Positions 1-6,665 of a DNA stretch of 10,122 nucleotides are shown in pieces. Position 1 is the first letter of the stretch. Each line of letters begins with the position of its first letter. Made by a program: the position numbers and the translations under genes. The notes under the pieces were generated by a model. It saw only the letters and a list, made by a program, of their open reading frames with translations, searched no databases and was not told where the DNA came from. Source of the stretch: Acidimangrovimonas sp. (GTDB lineage Bacteria > Pseudomonadota > Alphaproteobacteria > Rhodobacterales > Rhodobacteraceae); contig JASBUM010000592.1 in the NCBI GenBank assembly GCA_030147905.1, positions 1 to 10,122 on the forward strand, given 5' to 3'.

Positions 1-1
1 C

Positions 2-1918
2 TGGACCATCCGCCAATATGCCGGCTTCTCCACCGCCGAGGAATCGAACGCCTTCTATCGTCGCGCCCTGGCCGGCGGGCAACAGGGCATCTCTGTGGCG
101 TTCGATCTTGCGACCCATCGCGGCTATGACAGCGACCACCCCCGCGTCGAGGGCGATGTCGGCAAGGCCGGCGTCGCGATCGATTCGGTCGAGGACATGA
201 AGATCCTGTTCGACGGGATCCCGCTGGACAAGGTCAGCGTCTCGATGACGATGAATGGCGCGGTGATCCCGATCCTGGCCAGTTTCATCGTCGCGGGCGA
301 GGAACAGGGCGTCGATCGCGGCGCGCTGTCGGGCACCATCCAGAACGACATCCTCAAGGAATTCATGGTGCGCAACACCTATGTCTATCCGCCCGAGCCG
401 TCGATGCGGATCGTCGCCGATATCATCGAATATACCGCCGCCGAGATGCCGAAATTCAACTCGATCTCGATCTCCGGCTATCACATGCAGGAAGCCGGCG
501 CGAACCTTGTGCAGGAGCTGGCCTTCACCCTTGCCGACGGGCGCGAATATGTCCGCGCCGCGCTTGGTCGCGGCATGGATGTCGACGATTTCGCCGGGCG
601 GCTGTCGTTTTTTTTCGCGATCGGGATGAACTTCTTTATGGAGGCGGCGAAACTGCGCGCGGCGCGGTTGCTGTGGCACCGGATCATGTCCGATTTCGGC
701 GCCCGGAAACCGCAAAGCCTGATGCTGCGCACCCATTGCCAGACCTCGGGCGTCAGCTTGCAGGAGCAGGACCCCTACAACAACGTTGTCCGCACCGCCT
801 ATGAGGCGATGGCCGCGGCGCTGGGCGGCACCCAAAGCCTGCATACCAATGCCCTCGACGAGGCGATCGCGCTGCCCACCGATTTCTCGGCCCGGATCGC
901 GCGCAACACCCAGCTGATCTTGCAAGAGGAAACCGGGATCACGAATGTCGTCGATCCGCTCGCGGGGTCCTATTACGTCGAAAGCCTGACCGGCGAACTG
1001 GCCGGGAAAGCCTGGGCGCTGATGGAGGAGGTCGAGGCCATGGGCGGCATGACCCGCGCCGTGGCCAGCGGCATGCCGAAGCTTCGGATCGAGGAGACCG
1101 CGGCCCGGCGTCAGGCGATGATCGACCGCGGCGAAGAGGTGATCGTCGGGGTGAATAAATACCGCCCGCAATCGCAGGAGCCGATCGAGATCCTCGATAT
1201 CGACAATCAGGCCGTGCGCGAGGGTCAGATCGCGCGGCTGGCCGCCCTGCGCGCCGGACGCGACGCCGAGGCTTGCGACGCGGCCCTGGCCGAAGTGTCG
1301 CGCTGCGCGGCCGAGGGCGGCAACCTGTTGCGCGCGGCGGTCGAGGCGGCGCGGGCGCGCGCCAGTGTGGGAGAGATTTCGATGGCGATGGAAAAGGTCT
1401 TTGGCCGCCACAGGGCCGAGGTGAAGACATTGGCCGGCGTCTACGGCGCGGCCTACGAGGGCGACGCGGATTTCGCCGCGATCCAGAAGGAGGTGGCGGA
1501 ATTCGCCCGCACCGAGGGCCGCCGCCCGCGCATGCTGGTGGTAAAGCTGGGCCAGGACGGCCATGATCGCGGCGCCAAGGTCATCGCCACCGCCTTCGCC
1601 GATATCGGTTTCGACGTCGATGTCGGGCCGCTGTTCCAGACCCCCGAAGAGGCGGCCCAGGACGCGATCGACAATGATGTCCATGTGGTGGGCATTTCCA
1701 GCCAGGCGGCCGGTCACAAGACCCTGGCGCCCAAGCTGGTGGCGGCGCTGAAAGCGGCCGGGGCGGGGGATGTTCTGGTGATCTGCGGCGGGGTCATTCC
1801 ACAGCAGGACTACCAGTTCCTGAACGATGCCGGCGTCAGCGCCATATTCGGGCCCGGCACCAACATTCCCGCGGCCGCGCGCAAGATCCTCGGCCTTATC
1901 GCCGCCGGGCGCCGCTAG
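2..1918 (+). CDS. mcm: Methylmalonyl-CoA mutase, 5'-truncated by window edge
   Basis: This is an adenosylcobalamin-dependent mutase that interconverts (R)-methylmalonyl-CoA and succinyl-CoA in the cytosol, the last step of propionyl-CoA assimilation and of the ethylmalonyl-CoA pathway. The window enters the gene already in frame at base 2 and shows 638 residues; about 70-80 N-terminal residues are missing compared with the usual 710-730. The visible part opens with [10 protein letters not shown]. Its Tyr corresponds to the substrate-stacking Tyr89 of the Propionibacterium enzyme, and SGYHMQEAG (visible residues 159-167) carries the counterpart of His244. The TIM-barrel catalytic domain is followed by a linker and a C-terminal B12-binding domain with GQDGHDRG (D-x-H-x-x-G, axial His at visible residue 521). 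Both domains are in one chain, as in homodimeric or MutB-type enzymes. The YAGFST signature argues against ethylmalonyl- or isobutyryl-CoA mutase. A T8 run at 608-615 does not break the frame. The gene stops at a TAG (1916-1918) exactly at the family's C-terminus. Confidence 0.96.
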   Translation, partial: WTIRQYAGFSTAEESNAFYRRALAGGQQGISVAFDLATHRGYDSDHPRVEGDVGKAGVAIDSVEDMKILFDGIPLDKVSVSMTMNGAVIPILASFIVAGEEQGVDRGALSGTIQNDILKEFMVRNTYVYPPEPSMRIVADIIEYTAAEMPKFNSISISGYHMQEAGANLVQELAFTLADGREYVRAALGRGMDVDDFAGRLSFFFAIGMNFFMEAAKLRAARLLWHRIMSDFGARKPQSLMLRTHCQTSGVSLQEQDPYNNVVRTAYEAMAAALGGTQSLHTNALDEAIALPTDFSARIARNTQLILQEETGITNVVDPLAGSYYVESLTGELAGKAWALMEEVEAMGGMTRAVASGMPKLRIEETAARRQAMIDRGEEVIVGVNKYRPQSQEPIEILDIDNQAVREGQIARLAALRAGRDAEACDAALAEVSRCAAEGGNLLRAAVEAARARASVGEISMAMEKVFGRHRAEVKTLAGVYGAAYEGDADFAAIQKEVAEFARTEGRRPRMLVVKLGQDGHDRGAKVIATAFADIGFDVDVGPLFQTPEEAAQDAIDNDVHVVGISSQAAGHKTLAPKLVAALKAAGAGDVLVICGGVIPQQDYQFLNDAGVSAIFGPGTNIPAAARKILGLIAAGRR

Positions 1919-1937
1919 TCCCGGCAGCCGCGTGACC

Positions 1938-1956
1938 CCGGGGGATTGGCCCCCGG
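1938..1956 (+). terminator. GC-rich hairpin after the mutase gene
   Basis: CCGGGGG (1938-1944) pairs perfectly with CCCCCGG (1950-1956) across a 5-base loop, 20 bp after the mutase stop codon. A strong stem just past a stop codon suggests transcription termination. No T-tract follows, so it is not a textbook intrinsic terminator; it may be a 3'-end stabiliser or act with Rho. It also lies downstream of nhaA, which converges from the other strand. Confidence 0.4.
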
Positions 1957-2016
1957 CGGTCGGGGCAGGGTCCGGGCCATGTGCGGCGCGCGGCATCGGC
2001 GGCCGCTCTGATACGC

Positions 2017-2040
2017 AATCGCGCCCGGAATCGCGCCCGG
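2017..2040. repeat. Perfect 12-bp tandem duplication between mutase and nhaA
   Basis: The unit aatcgcgcccgg occurs twice head to tail (2017-2028 and 2029-2040) in the 135-bp space between the converging mutase and nhaA genes, 14 bp beyond the nhaA stop codon. It is noncoding as far as can be seen and is most simply a replication-slippage duplication. The rest of 1919-2053 shows only the hairpin described above. Confidence 0.75.
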
Positions 2041-2053
2041 GCTACGCTTGCCG

Positions 2054-3316
2054 TCAGCGCAGCGCGGCCTCGTCCCCGCCCGCGCCCGAGCCGGCCGCTG
2101 CCTGTGCTTCCTTCTCGCGCGAACGCTCGTCCTCGGACGTGGGGGCGATGCGCAGCAATGCAAAGCCCAGCAAGGCCGATACCGCCGAACCGGCGAGCAC
2201 GCCGAAGCGCACCTCGTTCATCAGCTTGGCGTCGCTAAAGCTCAGCGAGCCGATGAACAGCGACATGGTGAAGCCGATCCCCGCAAGGCAGGCCACGCCC
2301 CACAGATGCAGCCAGTTCGCACCGCTCGGCAATCGCGCGTAACCGCTCCTGACCAGCAGCCATGCCGTTCCGAAGACGCCGAGCTGCTTGCCCAGGACGA
2401 GGCCCAGCGCGATGCCCATCGGCAGGCTGGAGGTCAGATCCTTCAGGCCCAGCCCGCCCAGTTCCACGCCGGCATTGGCGAAGGCGAAGATCGGTACGAT
2501 CAGGAAATAGACGTAATCGGTCAGGCCGTTTTCCAGCGAATGCAACGGCGATTTCCCGAAACGGTCCTTGAGCGGGATGAAGAAGGCGGTGATGACCCCG
2601 GCGATCGTCGGATGCACCCCCGATTCCAGCACCAGGACCCAAAGGACGATGCCCATCAGGATGGTCGGCGCGGTGCGATGGGCGCCGCGGCGGTGCTGCC
2701 ACCACATGCCGGCCAGCGGCAGGAGCCCGGCGATCAGGAATTCGACGTGCAGCTGGGTCGTGTAGAACAGCGCGATGATCAGGATCGCGCCCATGTCGTC
2801 GAGAATGGCGAGCGTCAGGAGGAAGATCTTCATCGATGCGGGCACGCGCTTGCCCAGAATCGCGAGAACCCCCACCGCGAAGGCGATGTCTGTGGCGGCC
2901 GGGATCGCCCATCCGGAGATGGTCTTGGCGTCGCCGAAGTTGAATGCAAGGTAGATCAGCGCCGGAAGCGCCATGCCTCCCACCGCCGCCACGCCGGGCA
3001 TGACGACGTCGCGCGGGTTCTTGAGCTTGCCCTCGAGCATCTCGCGTTTCAGCTCGAGCCCGATCAGAAAGAAGAAGATCGCCATCAGCCCGTCGTTGAT
3101 CCACAGGATCAGCGGCTTCGACAGGCCTTGGCCGTCGATCAGGACGGAAACCTTGATGGCGAAGAGGTGATCGTAGAACTGCTGAAGGCCGGAATTGGCC
3201 ACGATCAGTGCAAGGATCGCCGCGATCAGCAGCAAAACACCGCCGGCGGCCTCGTGCCGCAGCAGCCGCATCAGAAGGTTCGGGCGCTGCGGTTCGGGCA
3301 TTTCGTCATTGGTCAT
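2054..3316 (-). CDS. nhaA: Na+/H+ antiporter NhaA
   Basis: This is an inner-membrane antiporter that exports Na+ (or Li+) in exchange for protons, for salt and alkaline-pH homeostasis. The protein is 420 residues from the chosen ATG, close to the family's usual 390-420. Hydrophobic helices alternate through most of the length. The family's functional residues are all visible: PAATDIAFAVGV (Asp143, matching E. coli Asp133), TLAILDDMGAI (Asp173-Asp174, matching the ion-binding Asp163-Asp164) and LVLGKQLG (Lys310, matching Lys300). The constant +10 offset from the E. coli numbering supports the start at 3316. The frame is open back to 3424, but those 36 codons do not resemble NhaA. The N-terminus has about 20 cytosolic residues before helix I, and the last 30 residues are hydrophilic. 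No nhaR-like regulator lies next to it. The gene is divergent from the acetyltransferase gene and converges on the mutase gene. Confidence 0.97.
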   Translation of the reverse strand: MTNDEMPEPQRPNLLMRLLRHEAAGGVLLLIAAILALIVANSGLQQFYDHLFAIKVSVLIDGQGLSKPLILWINDGLMAIFFFLIGLELKREMLEGKLKNPRDVVMPGVAAVGGMALPALIYLAFNFGDAKTISGWAIPAATDIAFAVGVLAILGKRVPASMKIFLLTLAILDDMGAILIIALFYTTQLHVEFLIAGLLPLAGMWWQHRRGAHRTAPTILMGIVLWVLVLESGVHPTIAGVITAFFIPLKDRFGKSPLHSLENGLTDYVYFLIVPIFAFANAGVELGGLGLKDLTSSLPMGIALGLVLGKQLGVFGTAWLLVRSGYARLPSGANWLHLWGVACLAGIGFTMSLFIGSLSFSDAKLMNEVRFGVLAGSAVSALLGFALLRIAPTSEDERSREKEAQAAAGSGAGGDEAALR

Positions 3317-3516
3317 GAAGGATCCAGATGGAATTTCTACCGTTGGAGTCAAGTGTATGGCGATATCGGTGCTTGTGGCCGGCACAATGAGATCTAGGAT
3401 GCACCAGCATGGCGCCGTGGGCAATCGGGGCGCGACAATTGGGTGCAGGGGGCCGGGTCGGGCGCCGGTGCGTCATGACGCCGCCGGCACGCGACCCGCG
3501 GGGCGCGAAGGGAACG
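3317..3516. promoter_or_regulatory. Divergent intergenic region, nhaA / acetyltransferase
   Basis: These 200 bp separate the start codons of two genes transcribed away from each other, so both promoters should lie here. On the nhaA strand a TTGACT hexamer (3352-3347) resembles a -35 box, and TACACT (3357-3352) resembles a -10 box, but neither has a good partner at 16-18 bp. For the acetyltransferase no promoter can be recognised by eye. The region is somewhat more AT-rich near nhaA (3330-3400). A strong palindrome lies at 3464-3488. Confidence 0.35.
3464..3488. promoter_or_regulatory. 12-bp perfect palindrome with flanking dyad upstream of acetyltransferase
   Basis: GCGTCATGACGC at 3470-3481 is a perfect palindrome. 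It is flanked by GCCGG (3464-3468) and CCGGC (3484-3488), which also pair, leaving unpaired t on one side and cg on the other. It ends 28 bp before the preferred acetyltransferase start and straddles an alternative in-frame ATG at 3475. It could be an operator for a dimeric regulator or a hairpin in the 5' leader. No regulator gene is adjacent, so its role is inference. Confidence 0.35.
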
Positions 3517-4077
3517 ATGACGCAGCATGCAGCGGATCGGGGGGCGGCCCCTCGGGCGGGGACCGGCAGGGTCAGGGCGGACGTCGTCGTCCGTCCGGCG
3601 ACGGCGGGGGATGCCACGGCCATCGCCGCGATCTGGAACCCCGTGATCCGCGACACGCTGGTCACCTTCACCACCGCGCAGAAGACCGAGGACGATCTTC
3701 GCGCGATGCTCGAGGGGAAGGCGTCGGCCGGCCTTGGCTTTTTCGTCGCCGTGGACGACCGTGCGACGGTTCTCGGCTTTGCGACCTACGGGCCGTTCCG
3801 GGCCGGGCCCGGCTACCGCCACACGATGGAGCACACGATCGTGCTGGCGCCCGATGCGCGTGGGCGGGGAACGGGGCGTGCCCTCATGCTCGCGGTCGAA
3901 CGGCACGCCCGGGCGCGCGGTGTCCACTCGCTGTGGGCCGGGGTCAGCGCGGGCAATCCCGACGGGCGCGCCTTTCATGCCGCGCTGGGCTATGCCGAGA
4001 TCGCCGTGCTTCCCGAGGTCGGGTACAAGTTCGGCCGCTGGCTGGATCTCGTGCTGATGCAGAAAATCCTCGATTGA
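3517..4077 (+). CDS. GNAT N-acetyltransferase, phosphinothricin/methionine-sulfone type
   Basis: This is an acetyl-CoA-dependent N-acetyltransferase of the GNAT fold. The subfamily that includes Pat/Bar and MnaT acetylates amino-acid analogues such as phosphinothricin, methionine sulfoximine or methionine sulfone, and sometimes ordinary amino acids. From the chosen start it has 186 residues, with some 20 poorly conserved residues before the core. VVVRPATAGDATAIAAIWN (23-41) is the first strand and helix. APDARGRGTGRALM (111-124) is the acetyl-CoA pyrophosphate loop (R-x-x-G-x-G/A). GNPDGRAFHAALGYAE (146-161) and VGYKFGRWLDLVLMQ (168-182) are the C-terminal signatures typical of Pat-like enzymes. 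The ATG at 3517 is preferred because AAGGGA lies 6 bp upstream; in-frame ATGs at 3475 and 3409 would add nonconserved residues. The true substrate cannot be read from sequence. djlA follows after 40 bp on the same strand and may be cotranscribed. Confidence 0.9.
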   Translation: MTQHAADRGAAPRAGTGRVRADVVVRPATAGDATAIAAIWNPVIRDTLVTFTTAQKTEDDLRAMLEGKASAGLGFFVAVDDRATVLGFATYGPFRAGPGYRHTMEHTIVLAPDARGRGTGRALMLAVERHARARGVHSLWAGVSAGNPDGRAFHAALGYAEIAVLPEVGYKFGRWLDLVLMQKILD

Positions 4078-4117
4078 CGCGCTGACACCGCCGGCGGGCG
4101 GGGTTATGCTGGCCGGC

Positions 4118-4801
4118 ATGTCGATCTGGAGCCGCATCGCCGAAGCCCTGACGGCCCTCGCCAACGGCGAGGGGCTTGCGGCGCTGTTCGAAAGCCGCAG
4201 GAAGCCGCCGGAACGTACCGTCGCCTTCGCCATCGCGGTGATCGCACTGGGCGCGAAAATGGCCAAGGCCGACGGCAAGGTCACCCGCGACGAGGTTTCC
4301 GCCTTCCGCGACATCTTCTGGATCCCGCCGGAGGAAGAGGCCAATGCCGCGCGGATCTTCAATCTCGCGCGTCAGGATGTGGCGGGGTTCGAGCTTTACG
4401 CCCGGCGGATCCGGCGAATGTTCGACGAGGATGACGGCGTGCTGGCCGATCTGCTCGAGGGCCTTTTCCATATCGCCATGGCCGACGGCTCCTACCATCC
4501 GAACGAAGATCATTTCCTGCGTCGGGTGGCGCAGATCTTCGGACTCGACGGCCGTTGCTTCCATGCCATGCGCGCACGTTTCGTGCCCGACGCGCCCGGC
4601 GATCCCTATGCCGTCCTCGGCGTGTCGCATGACGCGCCCCTCGACGAGATCCGCGCCGCATGGCACCGTGCGGTTCGCGAAAGCCACCCCGACCGCATGG
4701 TTGCCCGCGGTGTCCCGGTCGAGGCGGTCAAGCTGGCCGAACGCCGGCTGGTCGCGATCAATTCCGCATGGGAAGAGATCAGCCGCGCCCGCGCGGCCTG
4801 A
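4118..4801 (+). CDS. djlA: DjlA-like co-chaperone with TerB and J domains
   Basis: The product is a probable co-chaperone that stimulates DnaK ATPase through its J domain. From the ATG at 4118 it has 227 residues. Residues about 35-155 form a TerB-like helical domain with the paired acidic signatures KADGKVTRDEV (50-60) and MADGSYHPNED (121-131). A C-terminal J domain runs from about 161 to 227 with DPYAVLGVSHDAPLDEI and the essential HPD tripeptide at 190-192. Unlike E. coli DjlA there is no N-terminal transmembrane helix, so it should be cytosolic or peripheral; this shorter form is common in alphaproteobacteria. An in-frame ATG at 4106 would add four residues. Neither start has a convincing Shine-Dalgarno sequence, and MSIWSRI at 4118 looks more like the usual beginning. 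It is the last + strand gene and converges on ppx; the ppx frame has no stop codon across it on the opposite strand. Confidence 0.92.
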   Translation: MSIWSRIAEALTALANGEGLAALFESRRKPPERTVAFAIAVIALGAKMAKADGKVTRDEVSAFRDIFWIPPEEEANAARIFNLARQDVAGFELYARRIRRMFDEDDGVLADLLEGLFHIAMADGSYHPNEDHFLRRVAQIFGLDGRCFHAMRARFVPDAPGDPYAVLGVSHDAPLDEIRAAWHRAVRESHPDRMVARGVPVEAVKLAERRLVAINSAWEEISRARAA

Positions 4802-4810
4802 AACGCGGCG

Positions 4811-4850
4811 TTGATTTTCGCTGTCTGAACTTGATTTTCGCTGTCTGAAC
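4811..4850. repeat. Perfect 20-bp tandem repeat, two copies
   Basis: The unit ttgattttcgctgtctgaac occurs at 4811-4830 and again at 4831-4850 with no mismatch, starting 10 bp after the djlA stop codon. It is clearly more AT-rich than its surroundings. No further copy or inverted copy was seen elsewhere in the window. Repeated blocks of this size are known at the ends of some insertion sequences, for example the IS21 family, so it may be a relic of one end. No transposase is present and this reading is inference. Confidence 0.8.
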
Positions 4851-4873
4851 CGTTGCCACCGGCTCGGTGCCCG

Positions 4874-4905
4874 GATCGGTTCCCCCGATCGACGCCCGTC
4901 GATCG
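4874..4905. other. Two overlapping, mutually exclusive hairpins
   Basis: CGATCGAC (4886-4893) and GTCGATCG (4898-4905) form an 8-bp perfect stem with a 4-base loop. GATCGG (4874-4879) and CCGATC (4885-4890) form a second 6-bp stem with a 5-base loop. They share 4886-4890, so only one can form at a time. Lying between converging djlA and ppx, they might act as a two-way terminator, but no T-tract is present on either strand. Confidence 0.4.
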
Positions 4906-4932
4906 AGGTGCAGTGAAGGTCGGGTAGCTCAC

Positions 4933-5050
4933 GCGTGCCGCGGGCGGGCGCGACCCCGGCGCGGTGGCCCGCCTGCCGGCGCCTTGCCGGGGGGGCGGCT
5001 CCGGCGCGCCCGCGGTCCCCGACGCGGCGTGCTGCGGGCGGGCGCGACCC
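4933..5050. repeat. 24-bp direct repeats, one mismatch, 94 bp apart
   Basis: Positions 4933-4956 and 5027-5050 match at 23 of 24 bases; both contain gcgggcgggcgcgaccc. The right copy begins, on the - strand, just after the last recognisable ppx residues (KSRKGGH). The offset of 94 bp is not a multiple of three, so the copies fall in different frames relative to ppx. The 70 bp between them is very GC-rich and contains the G7 tract. The repeats may mark a local duplication or rearrangement of the ppx 3' end. Confidence 0.7.
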
Positions 5051-6199
5051 GTGTCCGCCCTTGCGCGACTTGCGAGCGACGGTGATCTTGGTCGTCACCT
5101 TCAATGCCGAGGCCAGCGAGGCGAACCGCGCCTGCGCCACCTCGCCGAAGAGGGTCACGCCCTTGGGCTGCAGGACCAGTTCCAGCACGCCCTTGCGCCG
5201 CTGGTGACGCAATTCGCCGGCCTCGGAAGGGTCGCCTATCGAGAACATCGCCCCGAAACGCATCGCCTTGCCCAGAACCTCGGCATCGCGGATCGCGTCG
5301 TCGTCGAGCAGCCGGAAGACCGGCTCCAGGCGCGAACCGCCGCGGCTGTTCTTGTAGCGGTGCAGCAGCGCCAGCCCCAGGAACACGCGCCCCGGATGAT
5401 CCAGCCCGCCCAGATTGGCGCGGGTGGCGTTGTCGAAACAGGCCTCGGCGCGATAGTCGGGGTGGGCGCGCCATGTCACGTCGTGCAGCAGGCAGGCCGC
5501 CTTCACCAGACGCAGGCGTTCGGGCGATGCGCCTTTGTAGAGCGGCAGCAGGAAGCCATAGAGTTTCTTGCCAAAGCCGGGGATGCGGGCGCTGGCGGCT
5601 TCGGAAAAGCGGCACGATTCGATCAGCGGATCGCGCGCACGCAGCCGCTGCGGCATATGTTCGTAGAGCAGTCCCTCGCGGATCCCGTATGAGGAGACGT
5701 CGATCTCGCGCGGGTGGAAGATGTCGACCAGTTGCGCGAGAACCTCCGCTGCAAGCGGCACAAGCTCCATCCGTTCGCTCGAGGTTCCGGTGTGCTGGCG
5801 CAGCGCGGAGGGGTCGCTCCGCTCGATCCAGGCGAGCGTCTCGCGTAGCGAGTCGGGCGTCATGCGGTATTCGTGAAGTACCTTGAGCGGATAGTCGCTG
5901 CGTTCCATGTCCAGCCGCGCGATCGCACGCCAGGAGCCACCGACGAGGTAAAGCTTCTCGTGGCGGACGTGAAGCTCCTTCTTGAGCTGGCGCAGCACTC
6001 GCTCCACATGGCGTCGCCTTTCCTTCGCGCCGCCCTCGATCTGCTGAAGCCGGAAGGGGCCGAGCGGCGACGACACGCGCCGCCCGATGCGCCCGTCACC
6101 GATCAGCGCCAGTTCCATCGACGATCCGCCTATATCGCAGACGATGCCCTTCGCCTCGGGCCAGCCCAGAAGGACGCCCTGCGCCGAAAGGCGGGCCTC

Positions 6200-6202
6200 C
6201 TA
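6200..6202 (-). other. In-frame amber codon in ppx
   Basis: On the - strand the codons read GAC GGG CCC TAG GAG GCC CGC, that is D-G-P-stop-E-A-R-L-S-A. Family members normally read roughly D-G-(A/E)-E-E-A-R-L here, so two neighbouring bases appear changed. The stop lies within CCTAGG next to GGGCCC. CTAG is rare in the window; I found it only here, at the mutase TAG and at 3394. The stop plus the next codon also spells AGGAGG, but the first ATG after it is at 6118 (codon 166). Confidence 0.9.
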
Positions 6203-6665
6203 GGGCCCGTCGATCACCCACATCTTGAGCCAGGTCTCGCGCTGCACCTCGGCACGGAAATCGGGGCCGTCCTCGGCTTCGCGCACCGCGGCCGTGGCGA
6301 CTGCCGTCAGGGGCGCGACGCCCATCGATTCGGCGAGCAGGACAAAACGCCGGAGCGCCGAAAGCGCGCGTTCACGCCCCTTGGGGTTGAGCCGGCCGGT
6401 GCTGGCCAGCCCGGCCCCCAGCCCGCAAAGGATCTTCTCGTTGTAGAAATACGCCGGCGCCCGCGCCGCACCGTCGAAGACCACAAGCCGGACCGAGTTC
6501 GAGCCGATGTCGATCACCCCGATGCGCGACAGCGCGCGCGCCGACGGATCGTCGAGGATCGGCCGCCCGAAAGGGCCCCATTCGTCATGGTCGGTCTCGA
6601 CCGAGGCGTTCATTGCGGGTCCATCGTCGTTGTCGTCGTGATCCTGACGTCCATGGGGGGGCACG

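Larger units (their letters stand above)
4929..6613 (-). pseudogene. ppx: Exopolyphosphatase, Ppx/GppA family, disrupted
   Basis: The intact family hydrolyses terminal phosphates of polyphosphate, or the 5'-phosphate of pppGpp. Translation from the ATG at 6613 gives IGVIDIGSNSVRLVVFDG, the first phosphate loop of the ASKHA fold, and continues to codon 137. Codon 138 is TAG (6200-6202). The same frame then resumes with conserved EARLSAQGVLLGWP, DIGGSSMEL (second phosphate loop, 160-168), LVGGSWRAIARLD (223-235), SYGIREGLLYEHM (308-320) and a C-terminal HD-like helical region (LLHDVTWRAHPDY, about 375-387). Recognisable homology ends near codon 520 (about 5055), but no stop follows; the frame stays open antisense through djlA to 3944. 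One extra base in the G7 tract at 4989-4995 would shift to a TGA at 4929-4931, giving a basic tail and about 561 codons; that is the left limit used here. The gene starts 52 bp after ppk and was surely cotranscribed with it. Either it is a recent pseudogene or the sequence contains errors. Confidence 0.85.

Noticed and set aside
2048..3397. Open frame of about 449 codons on the + strand opposite nhaA
   Set aside because: It mirrors nhaA almost exactly and encodes a highly charged sequence without family features; nhaA has all its functional residues.
3394..4362. - strand frame of 322 codons opposite the acetyltransferase and djlA
   Set aside because: Antisense shadow of two well-supported genes.
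4606..4932. GTG-started - strand frame of 108 codons across the tandem repeat
   Set aside because: Most of it is antisense to the conserved J domain of djlA; composition is Ser/Arg/Thr-rich without any signature.
3944..5060. Continuation of the ppx frame as a genuine C-terminal extension or fusion partner
   Set aside because: Beyond about 5060 the sequence is antisense to djlA and the acetyltransferase gene and has no domain character; it reads as loss of a stop codon, not a real fusion.
4867..5085. Small + strand frame of 72 codons between djlA and ppx
   Set aside because: Low-complexity Arg/Gly/Ala/Pro translation, no ribosome binding site, and it overlaps repeats and the end of ppx.
6200..6202. 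Pyrrolysine or other recoding of the TAG in ppx
   Set aside because: No recoding signal or related tRNA was seen, and TAG ends the mutase gene normally in the same window.
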